Assembly (NCBI GenBank): GCA_024138025.1 | Contig: JAMXBD010002248.1 | Coordinates: 1 to 64,000 of the forward strand | Direction of reading: 5' to 3' | Source of the DNA: Combretum micranthum | Lineage: Eukaryota > Streptophyta > Magnoliopsida > Myrtales > Combretaceae | DNA length: 64,000 bases | Shown here: in pieces, positions 49,022 to 60,215 of the stretch | Layout of the letters: each line of letters begins with the position of its first letter | Numbering within the stretch: position 1 is the first letter of the stretch | The notes under the pieces: model-generated | What the model saw: the letters and a program-made list of their open reading frames with translations, nothing else | Database searches by the model: none | What the model was told of the DNA's origin: nothing | Made by a program: the position numbers and the translations under genes

Positions 49022-49956
49022 TTCAGTTTCTCTCTCTCACTTTTCATTATAATTGCATTTGTTCAAATTTCAAACTCCCTCTCTCCCTACATCTCACGAC
49101 AAATCCTAACACACAATCATACACGTATTACTTAATTGTTATCCCACATTCAATCAAAACTCAACATCAATGGTATAAACTTCTTACTCTAATTCCTTTT
49201 TGATTTCATGCTAATGGTGTGGCGTTTGATATATCTATTTTCTTTTACATTATCATGCCCATGCGTATACTTGTGTCATTTTTGTGTAATATGCAATCTT
49301 TGTATTAGTTATTTATTCTATCATATATTAAGCATGAATCAACTGATCGTTAGTATCATTTGTGTATATAGAATGAGCATTTCCTATAGAACCCTAGATT
49401 TGAAACGTGTCGATTTCTAATATAGGAAATAAAATTGTTACAAGTTATACATTACAATGTATTTGTCAAGTGTTGTAATCATGTTACTGTATAGGTTAAG
49501 TTAAAGCTTATCTCAATTTTTAAGTCGTGCATGTTAGGATTAGTTTATGCATATCTAGTGTTTGTTAAAATGCCTAGGAATAGAATACTTTGTGAAACAA
49601 TTTGCATAGAGGGTTATCATGCTCAATGACAAATTTGTATATTGTTCATTTTGTTCATTCTTATTTCTCATATCAGTTTAATCAATTGTTCTAGTGTGAA
49701 TGGTCAAGAGATAGAATATTGATCATTTAAAGAATTGTATTGTAAGGATCTATTGTGTTTATAATGTGAATTGTGGTGTTAATAGTATTTATATTGTGTT
49801 TATAGTATTCATATTCTGAAATGTTGGTGTGATAATTTAGTTGGACATGTTTGTGGGGATTTAGTTAAGATAATAGGTAGAACAATTGATGAATGCAAGT
49901 GATTTGTCCAAATATGTTATACTTCTCATTTCTTTTCTTTTAATTTATTCTATGTG
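48241..49956 (+). other. Non-coding spacer between pol and the third frame
   Basis: About 1.7 kb. It holds a seven-copy palindromic module array (48583-48972), an A-run, a (TA)n run (49004-49021), and a pyrimidine-rich leader-like part (49020-49160). Such spacers are usual before the third frame of Athila elements, which is thought to be made from a spliced RNA. Confidence 0.65.
48583..48972. repeat. Seven-copy palindromic module array in the spacer
   Basis: Modules at about 48583-48606, 48628-48654, 48690-48714, 48752-48777, 48815-48839, 48867-48892 and 48947-48972. Best copies read ATCACGGCTCTTTTGTTGCC plus CGTGAT, and ATCACGCATCCATGGTCGCC plus CATGAT. They are the same module as in the LTRs. 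Spacing is irregular (45-80 bp). Confidence 0.78.
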
Positions 49957-51379
49957 ATGGCCCCTAAAAGAGCTCCTTAACAAAAACAAGGGCAAAAGAG
50001 ATCCAGAATTGGTAAGGACATTGGAGAATCCAGTTCTAGTGTTCAAAGAATACCTACCGAGTTAAAAGGAGAAGATAGGAACCGGTATCAGGAATTTGTG
50101 AAGACAAAAGTCTTTAAGCCTCATTCCATATTAGATTGGGATAGGCTAGACAATTATGAATTAGTACCAGTGATGTGATTACTTCAAGATAACGCTTGGC
50201 TTTGGTAATTCAGTTTGGAAGAGAAACCATATAAGGAAACAACCTTAGCATTCCTAGCATCGTTCAAAACCCAGAACCAAATTCGACCGGGTAAGATGTC
50301 TAATGAAGTCGCCTTTTATGCTTTTGGAGAATATCGAACAATGAGTATGAAGAAGTTTATCAGGGCAACAGGATTATATGCTAGAGAAGAATTAAATGAT
50401 CCCGAATTCAAGAGCTTGCCTGTAAATCTACCTGTAGGGCTTTCTTCAACTGATGTCTATAGGTCTCTCACTCAAAATCAAGATTTTGAAGCGAGTAGAT
50501 CAAAATCCTCCTCCCTTAAGCTAACAAGTCATAGGGTGTCCCACTATTTACAAGTTAGGAACCTCAATGCTAAAATGGAAAGTCCTAGAATAATTGGCGA
50601 TCGGGACATTCTACCCCTTTATAGTGTGATACAACCCTATCGAGTAAATGTAGGAGTGTTGGTGGCTACTGCTATTCGCCACCAAGCATCAGTGAAGAAT
50701 AAAGGCATCTATATAGGAGGGATGATTACAAGAATCTGAAAAATCTTAAGTTTTGGCTAGAGTCTAGAGGTCCTACAGATGTAGGACCTAAGCCAAAACC
50801 CCTTCCTAGAGACCCATTTAGTCAATGGAACACTGCAAAGATGAATGAGAAAGCGATTGATGCAGAAGCCCCAGGAATTGAAATACTTTCCCATGACACA
50901 ACTCATTTCTCTACTAGGAATCTATCCCGATTAGAGAGAAATATAGAGGAACTAAGGAAGAGCCAAGATACCATCATCACTAAGCAAAATGGCATGATAG
51001 AATTACTAAAAAACATTGCCCATCACTTTAAGTATACCATCCTGCTTATCTAAGTAGAAGTCCTCTTAGGGAGGCTAGAACACAAAGAGAAGAGGGAGAA
51101 TCAAGACAAGCTCCTACTTCACAATTGTCTTTACAAGAACCTTTTTCTACACTGAATAAGAAAGCACTTGCTAGAGGAGTTATGCTCTCTTCAAGTGAGG
51201 AAGAAGAAGAAGAAGAAGAAGAAGAAGAAGAAGAAGAAGAAGAAGGAGAAAGAGAAGGGGAAGAAGAAGAAGGTGATGATGAGGGTAGTGGATCTGATAC
51301 TGAAAGAGGAGAAGAAGAAGAAGAGGGTAATGAATACGAAGGATCCGAAGGAGCAGAAGAAGGAAGTGGATATGATTGA
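49957..51379 (+). pseudogene. Athila third frame (envelope position), decayed
   Basis: An ATG at 49957 opens MAPKRAP and is soon stopped at 49978; the frame then continues with further stops to a TGA at 51377. The segment 50215-50739 reads PYKETTLAFLASFKTQNQI... and ends with IYIGGMITRI, which resembles the ATHILA ORF-1 domain found downstream of pol in this lineage. A later part (50841-51053) is predicted-helix-like (LSRLERNIEELRKSQ). The tail, from about 51199, is a Glu-rich stretch encoded by a GAA repeat. The position fits an envelope-like gene, but I see no convincing signal or membrane segment, so function is unknown. Confidence 0.75.
51199..51244. repeat. (GAA)n microsatellite
   Basis: About fifteen GAA units encode the poly-Glu tail of the third frame. 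The length of the tail is therefore likely to vary by repeat slippage. Confidence 0.93.
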
Positions 51380-52335
51380 TGAGGATTGTATTAGAAGTGA
51401 TTTGAAGCTGCTAAACTTTTTTTATTTTCTTTTGGAACTTTAAATTCATGAGATTATTATAATTGGAAAGTCACTGTTATGAGATATATATGGAAATGTT
51501 GGAACAACGAACAGATGAAAGGAAATGGTGTTTTTAGTACCGACTCAACCTACAAAACTCAGGGGAGTCAAGTACTTTTACTCTTTTCTTTTGTTTTTCT
51601 TTTTTCTAAGTAACTGTGTTGTTTTGTTCAAACAATGGGGACAATGTCTCCAATAAGTGTGGGGAAGGAAGCATGCAAGCATGCTAGTTGAAGTCTATTA
51701 AAATGAATGTTGATAACAAATGTCTATCAAATTTACTTATCACTTGAGGCAACTTGTTTTGGTGTGGTGTTAGTTTGTTTTGTTGGTTAAAATAATTTTT
51801 CAGAAGTACTAAAATAATGAAGGTTATCTAATTTAAGATGCTCTAAAGTGGGTAATGTCTCTAAGGCAAATGTAACAATGTGAAATCATGATGGGACAGG
51901 TTTACTTACTATTTCATTTTAAATTTTGAATTTTAGTAGCATATGACCATAAGTTTAGGATATTCAGGGTGTACTCTCGATTTTTACTATTACCATTAAT
52001 TGGCATGAAGAAAATAATTGAAATGAATTATCATTAGTGTAAAGTTCAAATGATACTTGTCACTTGATGATCTATCCAATTTTTAATAATAATAATAATA
52101 ATAAAGGTTTAAGTGATTGAGGTTCTATGGGGTCCCTTTTAAACTTGGTCACTTAAGTTCGTCTGGTCTGGGATCAATTGACTAAGGATGTCACTTTAAC
52201 AACAATATATTCATTGAGTCTTATAACTCGAATAAGTAAGCTCGCGGGATGCCCTTTTCAAGGGAATGACATCTGTTAACTTAAGTGATAAGCTTGGGAT
52301 TATCGGTTGAAAGTTCGTTACACAAGTTATATGAT

Positions 52336-52383
<48 letters not shown>

Positions 52384-52761
52384 AGAGAGAGAAGAAAAGA
52401 GATTAATAAAGGAAGAAAGTCAGGGGGTAGGTTCATGTTTATACTTTCACCAAGGGATTTAATTTAATATTCGTGGTAGTAATTGAATTAAGGTAAACTA
52501 ACAAGAGAGGAAGCGTCTAGAAATTTCTTTTTTTGACTTATGGTTATATATTTACTTCTATGTTTAGAAATCCAATTCAAATTGTGAGAATAAAAACTGA
52601 TTTATCATGATTAGCTTTGTAATTTTAACCTAGGAGATGAACCATTTAAGAGTTGATCGAATGAAATCCTTCAATTCTAGCATCAAAAGAGTAACACTAT
52701 GATTGCCATATCTTTTTTCATATATTTTCATCAGCTTTTTGCTTAAGGACAAGCAAGGCTT
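51380..52761 (+). other. 3' untranslated region of the Athila-like element
   Basis: Contains a GGGGACAATGTCTCC near-palindrome and an internal TAAGTGTGGGGA (about 51641-51666), a (TC)n(TA)n microsatellite (52336-52383) and otherwise AT-rich DNA. No frame is supported. Confidence 0.6.
52336..52383. repeat. (TC)n(TA)n microsatellite
   Basis: About 13 TC units are followed by about 10 TA units. Confidence 0.95.
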
Positions 52762-52776
52762 AAGTGTGGGGATATT
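52762..52776 (+). other. Polypurine tract of the Athila-like element
   Basis: AAGTGTGGGGATATT directly precedes the TGACAAACATG that starts the 3' LTR; the GTGGGGA core is the usual form in Athila-type elements. Confidence 0.7.
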
Positions 52777-54444
52777 TGACAAACATGAGTAATATATGAT
52801 TTTTAATGACTACTTAAGCAAAATTTAGGTCTTAAGTTACGTTTTCATTAAGAATTGATATTTTAATCAATAATATTTTCAATTCAGGTGACTTTGAAAC
52901 ATAACAACACATTTTGGAGCAACTTAGAGCAAAGAGGACTCAATTATCTCGAAAGTAACAATGTTGAAAGACAAATCACGAGCGAGATAAGAGAAAATAA
53001 TGCCTACAACAAGCATCACGGTGCTTTGGTCACCTGTGATAGAGAGTAATGGGAGAAATTCATAGATCAACAAGAATCACGCCCTTATGGTCACCCATGA
53101 TCTGGGATGAGGAGGAAGAAATTCGATCACAGAACTAATCCTGCTCTTCTAGTCGTCCGTGATTTGGAGAAAAATGAAGAACAGCAAGAATCCTAGCCTT
53201 TTGGTCGCTCGTGATTTGATTAAAGATGTAAAGAAATTCAGCCACAGCATAGATCACTCCCCTTTGGTTGCTCGTGATAAGTTGTCTACAAATAGACGTT
53301 TTTAATTTCCTTTCATTTAAGTGATGCATCGTTTCGACATAAGACACAATTATTTCCCTCAAGTGTTGTACTATTTAACAAAAAAGATCTGAGTAGTTAA
53401 AGAATATAGAAGACACTTCCTCAGTGAAGATTTTGATTCATGTTCTTTTCATGAAAAAAAACACACGCCTGTTCATATTGAGGAAGTTACTGTTGTACTC
53501 GTTCAAGTTGGGAGTAGTGTTGTAATCTATTTGATTCCAAAAGAAACTCAAGAGAGACAATGGAATCAAGTGTTCGTTTCTTGTAACAACTTCTTATTAC
53601 TCGTAATTTAAAAGGGTTTTTCTTATCTTTTCTCTATTATGATGTTTTGTTTCTTGTTCATATCTGAATTTCATGTTTGTTATTGTTATTGTAGTAAGAG
53701 TGAGTAGATCTAGGGTTTACAAAGTCATATTAACATGAAGTGTGTATTTAATTGTTAATAATCCATTTAATTACAAATTTCTAGTGATAGAGCTTCATAA
53801 AAGTTAGGGAAATATAGTGCACGGCATGACCTTGCACCAGATCTTGATGGAAAGTGTTGAGAGACAATTCCATTGAGTAGATTTAAGTCACTAGAACAAA
53901 CTATTCCTATTGATAGAGATATTACTAGGAAGTTTGTTGTATGCTTAAGGAATTTAATGATAACAAAAGCTTTTAATGCAATTCCGAATTATCTATTCAT
54001 TTAGAAGAGATTCTAATGGATACAATTAGGATTAGAATTGGTTATTATGAGAATAATGACCATGAGTTAAGACTTCAGCAGATAAGTGATTGAAATGATA
54101 AATTGTATTTAATCATATTAATATGATGGAGTAACCCTATTGTGTACCTTGATTTTGGTTGTGTTAAAGTCTTATTCTGCATGTTAATTTGGTGAAAATT
54201 TATAATTAATATAATTTAGTTATTAAGAGTAGGTTTTATTCATTAAGATCTGATTATTTGATTGCTAGATAATAATTAAGAGGGTAAGTAGTAGTAGTAC
54301 TTGCTGATGACCCCAAGGAATACGACCCTATAATCGATTCCTATACTACATTTGATAGATGTACTAGTCTACCGTTAACTAGATCATAGGAAGAGATAAT
54401 AGGATTAATTTTATAAAACTCGGTCAAGATAATAACGCACATCA
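52777..54444 (+). repeat. 3' LTR of the Athila-like element
   Basis: 1668 bp, from TGACAAACATGAG to GCACATCA, followed by the duplication TCCAT. It aligns end to end with 41014-42692. Its module array is at 53014-53278. Confidence 0.92.
53014..53278. repeat. Palindromic module array in the 3' LTR
   Basis: Five copies matching those of the 5' LTR, for example ATCACGCCCTTATGGTCACC plus CATGAT. They differ from their partners mostly by C/T or G/A changes, consistent with mutation of methylated cytosines. Confidence 0.72.
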
Positions 54445-54449
54445 TCCAT

Positions 54450-54705
54450 TTCTAAGTCCTAGGGAGCTTTGAATATAATCTAAGACTTTCATATTTTCTT
54501 ATTATTTATCTTGCTTATTTCATGAGACTGGAATAATTTTAAGTATCAGGAAGCCTTGAAAAAAATCTATGACTTCCATGATTTTCTTTCTTCATGCTTT
54601 CTCATTTTTATGGTGACTGGAATTTATTCAAGTCCCGAGGAGTCTTAATGATAAGCTAAGGCTCTCATAATCTTATTTTAATATTTTTTGCATTCTTGAT
54701 TATCT
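54450..54705 (+). repeat. Three-copy degenerate tandem repeat
   Basis: Segments starting AAGTCCTAGGGAGCTTTGAA (about 54453), AAGTATCAGGAAGCCTTGAA (about 54540) and AAGTCCCGAGGAGTCTTAAT (about 54629), each followed by a CTAAGACTTTCATAT-like part, repeat with a period of about 85-90 bp. The repeat lies directly at the Athila insertion point. Confidence 0.6.
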
Positions 54706-55306
54706 ATCTCTAATTTTTATATGAGTCTATGCTAATAAATTTTATTCTTGATATAACTGCTATATTTATACTCATGTAACTACATGGCCATAAGTGATGT
54801 TATCATGATAAAATTTTCAAAGATTTGAATATTAGTAATTCCTTATTTTATAAATTAACTTTCAAGAACTTTATTATCAACACTTAGAAAAAAATTGTCA
54901 ATATAAATAAAAAGAATAAAAATAGGTACACAATTAAATTTTTCAAACATTAAATGAGTTTTACCTAAAATATAAATGTTGATAATTTTTTGTTATGCAA
55001 ATATTATTCATAAAATTAATCATAAGACATGTGCAAACCCTTTTTCCAAAAATAAAAACTTAAGATAAGTCTCTCAAATGTTTCTAAGTATCAAAACAAA
55101 AAATAATTTCAAAGAAGTTTCCACTTAGAATAAATTTTATCCACATACACATAGAAATTCATGTTTTAGAAGATAATTAGTTAAAAGAAGTTTAATATGA
55201 AAACAAAATATTCACGGATTCAAAATAAATATAAAACCATGATTTTATTAAATTAAGTTTCACATTTATAAAATCTAAGAATTTCAAATTTTATTTAAAG
55301 CCAAAC
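54706..55306. other. Intergenic, no gene seen
   Basis: AT-rich DNA without frames, RNA genes or clear repeat ends. Confidence 0.5.
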
Positions 55307-55740
55307 TTAAGGAAAAAAATTCAAGGGTAAATACACTTAGAGTATCATGTCACAGTAAGTAAAACACATGTCTTGTTAAATAAATTGTTAAAAAATTATA
55401 TAAATATAAGACCTTTAAGGTATATATTGAACCATGATTTTTGTTAAGACACATATTTACAAAATTTAGGATAAAGAATTTTATTACAAGTCAAAAGATG
55501 ATTTTTCATAAAATTCAAAATTAGTTAAGGAAAAAAATTCAAGGGTAAATACACTTAGAGTATCATGTCACAATAAGTAAAACACATGTCTTGTTAAATA
55601 AATTGTTAAAAAATTATATAAATATAAGACCTTTAAGGTATATATTGAACCATGATTTTTGTTAAGACATATTTACAAAATTTAGGATAAAGAATTTTAT
55701 TACAAGTCAAAAGATGATTTTTCATAAAATTCAAAATTAG
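55307..55740. repeat. Recent 218-bp tandem duplication
   Basis: 55307-55524 and 55525-55740 are nearly identical. The second copy differs by CACAATAAG against CACAGTAAG and by a 2-bp deletion in GACATATTT against GACACATATTT. Both start TTAAGGAAAAAAATTCAAGG. The duplication must be young. Confidence 0.93.
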
Positions 55741-55938
55741 TACTTTCCACAAAAGATTGTTTCACAAAATTTTATTTTGGAATAACATCACTTGGATCAC
55801 ACATCTACTAAGAGTTAATATCAATACTAAATGATTTTTAAAGATAGAAGTATTTCTATTATTGCTATTGAAAGTCTAAGTGAAGTAAAACTTTGAAATA
55901 TAAGAAAAACAAGAGTTGAAAATGTTTTAGACGCAATC

Positions 55939-57382
55939 TGTACCGCCCTATTATGAACCCTTAATGACACTAAATATTAAAAATATCCTTAGAAATAGAT
56001 AAATCTTTTGAAATAGAAAGAAAATTCTACTAATATGCAAATTTCGAGTTAACGAGTAAATTATGGTCATTTTAAGTTGGAACTTTTATAACCAGAAAAA
56101 AGTGACACAAGTAAAATAAATAGAACTAGAAATTTAAGTGGAACCTCTATAAAATACTCATTCTAAGTATTTCTTTTATTTAAGTGACGGAGAAGTTGAC
56201 GTACCATTTCTAGAAGATTATTTCAACTAGGAATTGCGCTAATGGATGAGTGAATTATTCTCTTAATTCTGTTGTCTTATATGTGCTTGTAAAGCAGAGC
56301 ATAGAAGATAAGGAAAAGATAAAAATGGATTTGTATGTGGGTTGTCATAGGGATATACTTGTGATCATGAATGCTTGCTCAATAAATGATAAGTATAACA
56401 AGACCTTAAAATGGCTAATTAATGTTATATGTTCAATTATCATGTTGTTGTGTATGTGGATATTTTGTTGATCACCCTTAAACGAAAAATAACTTGATCA
56501 AAATTGAATAATAAATTGAGCATGCATAGCACGTCATAGAATCATATCATCAAATGCTACTACTCCTACAAGGAGAGCTAGAAGACCTATAAATCCTACT
56601 ACAGTCATAGACCTATTCCTTCTTAAGAAAATTACAGACGTTCGGGGAATGCATCCTTGGAAAGGAGCCACGCTGACCGATCGCTATGAGTAAGTGCTTG
56701 GAGACTAGTAGTAGAGGATGCAGAGCCTCAATTTGAATTCCCTAACCCTTGTCATGGAAAGGTGAATCCATTCTATGTATGGTTTCCGGATGACCATAAA
56801 TATTTGCGTGTTCCATATGGTTGTTGCATAGCGTATGCTTGACTAATGAACTTGTTTGTTTATGATTATGGGTGTGAATAATAGAAAGTATCTCATTAAG
56901 CATATTGTAAACTTACACCCCTATAGATCTTGTCTGAAGTAGGTATACCTGAGACTTTATATGAGGAGTAAGACAAAAAGGAAATCATTAGTGGATTTTA
57001 GAGTTATAATGAAAGATTGGGGAGTTTGGGATGAAACTTCTCTTGGAAACCTTTATATTATATTTGTATTATGTTTTTATTTTGGAGAATTGTTATGAAT
57101 AATTATGTTAGCTGAATTATTTGTGGATATTAACGAGGTTATGCCTTTAATAAATATAATCTACCATATTTAAGTTAATTATGAAAAGTTCTCTTGTATT
57201 GTCATTTAATTGTTACTATTACAAATTATGCTACTCCAATATGTTTCATTTGTTGTGAAACATGCCTTGTGTATAATATGGAAGTCTTTGCATGACTAAG
57301 GTAGTCATTCCTAGGTTTTAATATTATATATGGCAGACTGGCACATTTGGAATACCACCCGAGGAGTGATAGTAATCCTATA
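55939..57382 (+). repeat. Probable Tekay-like LTR, solo
   Basis: Starts TGTACCGCCC, similar to a common chromovirus LTR start, and ends GAGTGATAGTAATCCTATA, comparable with GGGTGATAGCGGGTCCTTACA of the LTR at 1114-3735. In between there is no recognisable pol. A GC-richer block (56560-56760) with GACGTTCGGGGAATGC and GACCGATCGCTATGAG lies in the middle, where the other Tekay-like LTRs carry their module blocks. The flanking bases (CAATC and AAATC) are not a clean duplication. Boundaries are uncertain. Confidence 0.4.
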
Positions 57383-57925
57383 AAAAAATCATTTAGTCAA
57401 CCATCTACAAACAAATTTGGGAAAAAAAAATCTTCTACCAATAAAATCACTTATGAATAAAAATAACATGCTATCAAAATATATAATGAAAAATTAATAC
57501 ATAATAAGATAAATAACTAAATAATAAAATCCATACTCTATAGAGTGCAAACAATTAATTTTTCATTATATACCAACGAAGAATATATCTTGAACCCAGA
57601 AAAACAATTTCAAAAAAAAAAGTTACTATTAACCAATATTCATCATATAATAAATATCATAATAAAATCATAAGAACATATATGACATTTAATCAATCAT
57701 CATAACAAATTTATAATTACAAGCAAAATATTTTTATATTTTTCTAAAACAGTTTGATTTTACGGATTGATTCGGTTTACTACTTTAAACTAACCATAAA
57801 TTTACGGATAAGTTTGGATTGAGAATTTTTTAAACCAAATTATTTAAAAAAAATAATATTTTCAATTTGATTTGGTTCAGTTATGAATTGGTCCGATTCA
57901 ATACGGTTTTTTTTTTTTTTTCCAT
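57383..57925. other. Intergenic, decayed repeat words
   Basis: AT-rich. At 57750-57915 the words GATTGATTCGGTTTAC and GGTTCAGTTATGAATTGG resemble the ends of common plant non-autonomous elements that end in a T-run, as here. No gene. Confidence 0.4.
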
Positions 57926-57929
57926 CCCA

Positions 57930-58310
57930 CCATATTAGCTGTTCATGATCCCATCATTACGCTTCTTGCAATACTTCGAAGCTTCATTGCTTATTAAGGC
58001 CGTTCTTCGTGTATAGACACCTAGAACTAGAATCCACCAAAAGTCTTTCCTCCATTTATTCTTGAGAATAGAAAACAGAAATCAAGGAATTTTGGAAAGG
58101 GCTTTTGGAGGGGGGGGAGCGGTTAACCCGAAAGGCCTTCGATTCCTTTTTACGGGCCTTTGATGGCTTGAACGAGGAACAAGGCCGAGACGGTTCTTCA
58201 ATCAACCAAGCCGAGGGTCTCTCTTTCTTTTTTCTTTTTTTTTTTAATTCCTTTGTTTTAGACCCAATAATTTCCTAGCTCAAAAAACAGAGTATTTCTC
58301 TACTCCATTA
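57930..58310. other. Possible organelle-derived insertion
   Basis: This 380-bp stretch is much richer in G and C than its surroundings and has a different texture: GGAGCGGTTAACCCGAAAGG, TTTACGGGCCTTTGATGG, CAACCAAGCCGAGGGTC. It reminds me of plant mitochondrial non-coding DNA, and nuclear copies of organelle DNA are common. No gene is readable. The assignment rests on composition and impression only. Confidence 0.3.
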
Positions 58311-59480
58311 GTCCATTCGATAAAATTTTAGAGGAATTGCTCTTCTACTTATAAAAAATTACAAGTAAGTCGCGCTTATTATTTTGGTAATGTGGGGGAT
58401 TAGGTTATAGGAAGAACTCTCTTTTGATAAAGTTTATATACATCTAATTAGCACTAAAGGCTTATTTCATTCATATGTTCCGTGTGATAGTAACAAGACT
58501 TTTATTGTTGTGAATATAGGGAAAGATCTTTATAGATTCATATAAAAAGGTTTAAATCTTTACTACCATTCAATTTTATGTTTTGCTTTTCCATTTCTCT
58601 TTCAAGTGGCTTTATATCACATCGTCTATAAAAGGAAAAATTAGACTGACTTTAATTTTGGTTTAAACTCGATCAGGCTCACAGACTAATCAAGCTAATT
58701 ATTATGAAGTTCCAAAACAACTTGACTTGATAAACAACTTAAGTAATTCAATCTCTAACACAATAAACTGCTCGAATAATTCAAGTTCAAACACAACTTA
58801 AATGCTATTGTGTTCAACTCAAGTAAATATTGAAACAAATTCGAGTAGCTCGTAAGTTAATGCGTTATCTAAATTGGAAATTTTGTCTTTTTAGAGATGA
58901 AGTAGTGAATGAAGTAATGAAAGTTGGGAAATTTTGCTAGTCATCATTATCCATAAAATCAAGTTTTCCATTTCTATTAAAAAAATAATGAGATAAAAAA
59001 AAAGAAGAAACCTTCTTATGTAAAATGATTGATTAATCAAATCAATTGAATTTTTTTTATTATGATTTTTATCTATATTTTATTTATACTTAATTGTTGA
59101 AAATAGTATGATTTATGCGAAGGAAAGAATCAAATATGGTACTTCTCCATGGAATAGCGATGATCGTTAAAGACAGGCGAGTTATGTGCACCTTAGCAAT
59201 GATCCAATGCTAACAAAAGATCAAAGTGGAAAAACGCTTAAAATATTTGCTATTTTTCTTGCATTTTCATTATTAACGAGGATAAATCACATTCATTCTA
59301 ATAAATTCCATTTTGTACTTGTTAAAACAAATTTACTGCTTATAAACTCAATTATAATAAGAAACCACTGCATTATTAATTTCAACTACAAACATTGGAC
59401 ATAAACTTGACATTAAATGTTTCAAGAATGGGGAATTACATAAACTTTGTTGCACGCTTAGTAACATAACCAAAATGGTC
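58311..59480. other. Intergenic, no gene seen
   Basis: AT-rich DNA. Inverted TCAAGTT/AACTTGA and GAGTAGCTCG words at 58660-58860 suggest a hAT-like remnant. A frame at 59186-59404 has no motif. The end of this stretch is downstream of the minus-strand host gene. Confidence 0.4.
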
Positions 59481-59489
59481 ACAATGCAA

Positions 59490-59495
59490 TTTATT
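59490..59495 (-). terminator. Candidate polyadenylation signal
   Basis: AATAAA on the minus strand, about 160 bases after the stop codon of the host gene at 59655-60215, a plausible 3' untranslated length. Confidence 0.45.
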
Positions 59496-59654
59496 TTTTT
59501 TCCACACACACAAACAAAAAAGAGAATCTTAACAAGAAAAAGATCAGGAAGATTTTATGCATGTCTTTTAGTATAAAAAGATCGATAACTTGCAAGGACC
59601 ACCATAAAACTCACGCAACCTTCAGGTGGGCAGATTTTGTACACCTCGTGTTCT

Positions 59655-60215
59655 TCACTTGGATCCAGAATTCTTTGCACCCCCTTTGCTTGATGTTGTC
59701 CTAATCATATTCTTCACACGATTTATGTATTCCGTGAAATGATCCTTGTGACTGTCCTTCCTTGGCAGGGTCTTTGCGCCTCCAATGTCCGAGGTTGTCC
59801 TCATCTTGGTCCTTGCATGATCGAGGAATTCTGCGAACCTCTCATCAATATCTGCTCCTGTTTTGTTGCGCTCTACAGTTGGCACTGGAACCTCTACTTT
59901 CTTTCCACCATTCTGTCCTGTTTTCTCAGGGGCAGAACCCTGAGGGGTATAGTTTTCTATCTTGATTGTAAATGATGGCGGATTATTCAACTTGGCCCCG
60001 GGTTTCATTTCAGGACCTTTGGAAGGTTGAGTAATTTTGGGAGCAGGATTAGGATTTGGTGCTGAACGAGCAGCAGGAACAATAGTTGTGGCAACTGGCC
60101 GCTGCCTCCCACGGGAGGCATCACGAATTGCTCTAACAGCTGGACCAACTCCAATTGCATCCATGAATTCCTTGCAGTTTCCACAGCATCTTTCCTTCTT
60201 GTTGGTGTTTTCCAT
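59655..60215 (-). CDS. Plant protein of unknown function with twin C-terminal motif
   Basis: An uninterrupted minus-strand frame of 186 residues from ATG at 60213-60215 (MENTNKKERCCGNCKEF) to TGA at 59655-59657. No in-frame ATG lies between the likely TATA box and this start. The N-terminus has a Cys cluster (CCGNC) and a segment FMDAIGVGPAVRAIRDASRG. A Pro/Asn-rich, probably disordered middle follows (PNPNPAPK, PPSFTIKIENYTPQG). The C-terminal third holds two copies of one motif: RFAEFLDHARTKMRTTS..GGAK and HFTEYINRVKNMIRTTS..GGAK, each a short amphipathic helix followed by the RTTS-x2-GGAK box. No signal peptide or membrane segment is visible. Composition and open frame differ clearly from the surrounding repeats, so I take this as a real, intronless host gene. 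I do not recognise a named family. Confidence 0.8.
   Translation of the reverse strand: MENTNKKERCCGNCKEFMDAIGVGPAVRAIRDASRGRQRPVATTIVPAARSAPNPNPAPKITQPSKGPEMKPGAKLNNPPSFTIKIENYTPQGSAPEKTGQNGGKKVEVPVPTVERNKTGADIDERFAEFLDHARTKMRTTSDIGGAKTLPRKDSHKDHFTEYINRVKNMIRTTSSKGGAKNSGSK

Larger units (their letters stand above)
41014..54444 (+). mobile_element. Athila-like Ty3/gypsy retrotransposon, nearly full length
   Basis: A 13.4-kb plus-strand element with two LTRs (41014-42692 and 52777-54444), both TGAYARACATGAG...ACATCA, and a perfect duplication TCCAT at 41009-41013 and 54445-54449. Inside are a tRNA-Asp-type primer-binding site, a decayed gag-pol, a 1.7-kb non-coding spacer with palindromic modules, an envelope-position third frame, and a polypurine tract. 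The order gag, protease, reverse transcriptase, RNase H, integrase, third frame is that of Athila elements. A by-eye comparison of about 330 bp of the LTRs (42005-42330 with 53755-54075) shows roughly 15 differences, so the insertion is millions of years older than the copia element. Many stops make it non-autonomous. Confidence 0.93.

Noticed and set aside
51168..51443. Poly-Lys frame
   Set aside because: It is the shifted reading of the GAA microsatellite that encodes the Glu tail in the other frame.
56250..56471. Frame with a hydrophobic C-terminus
   Set aside because: Lies inside a probable LTR, has no recognised motif and is flanked by stops.
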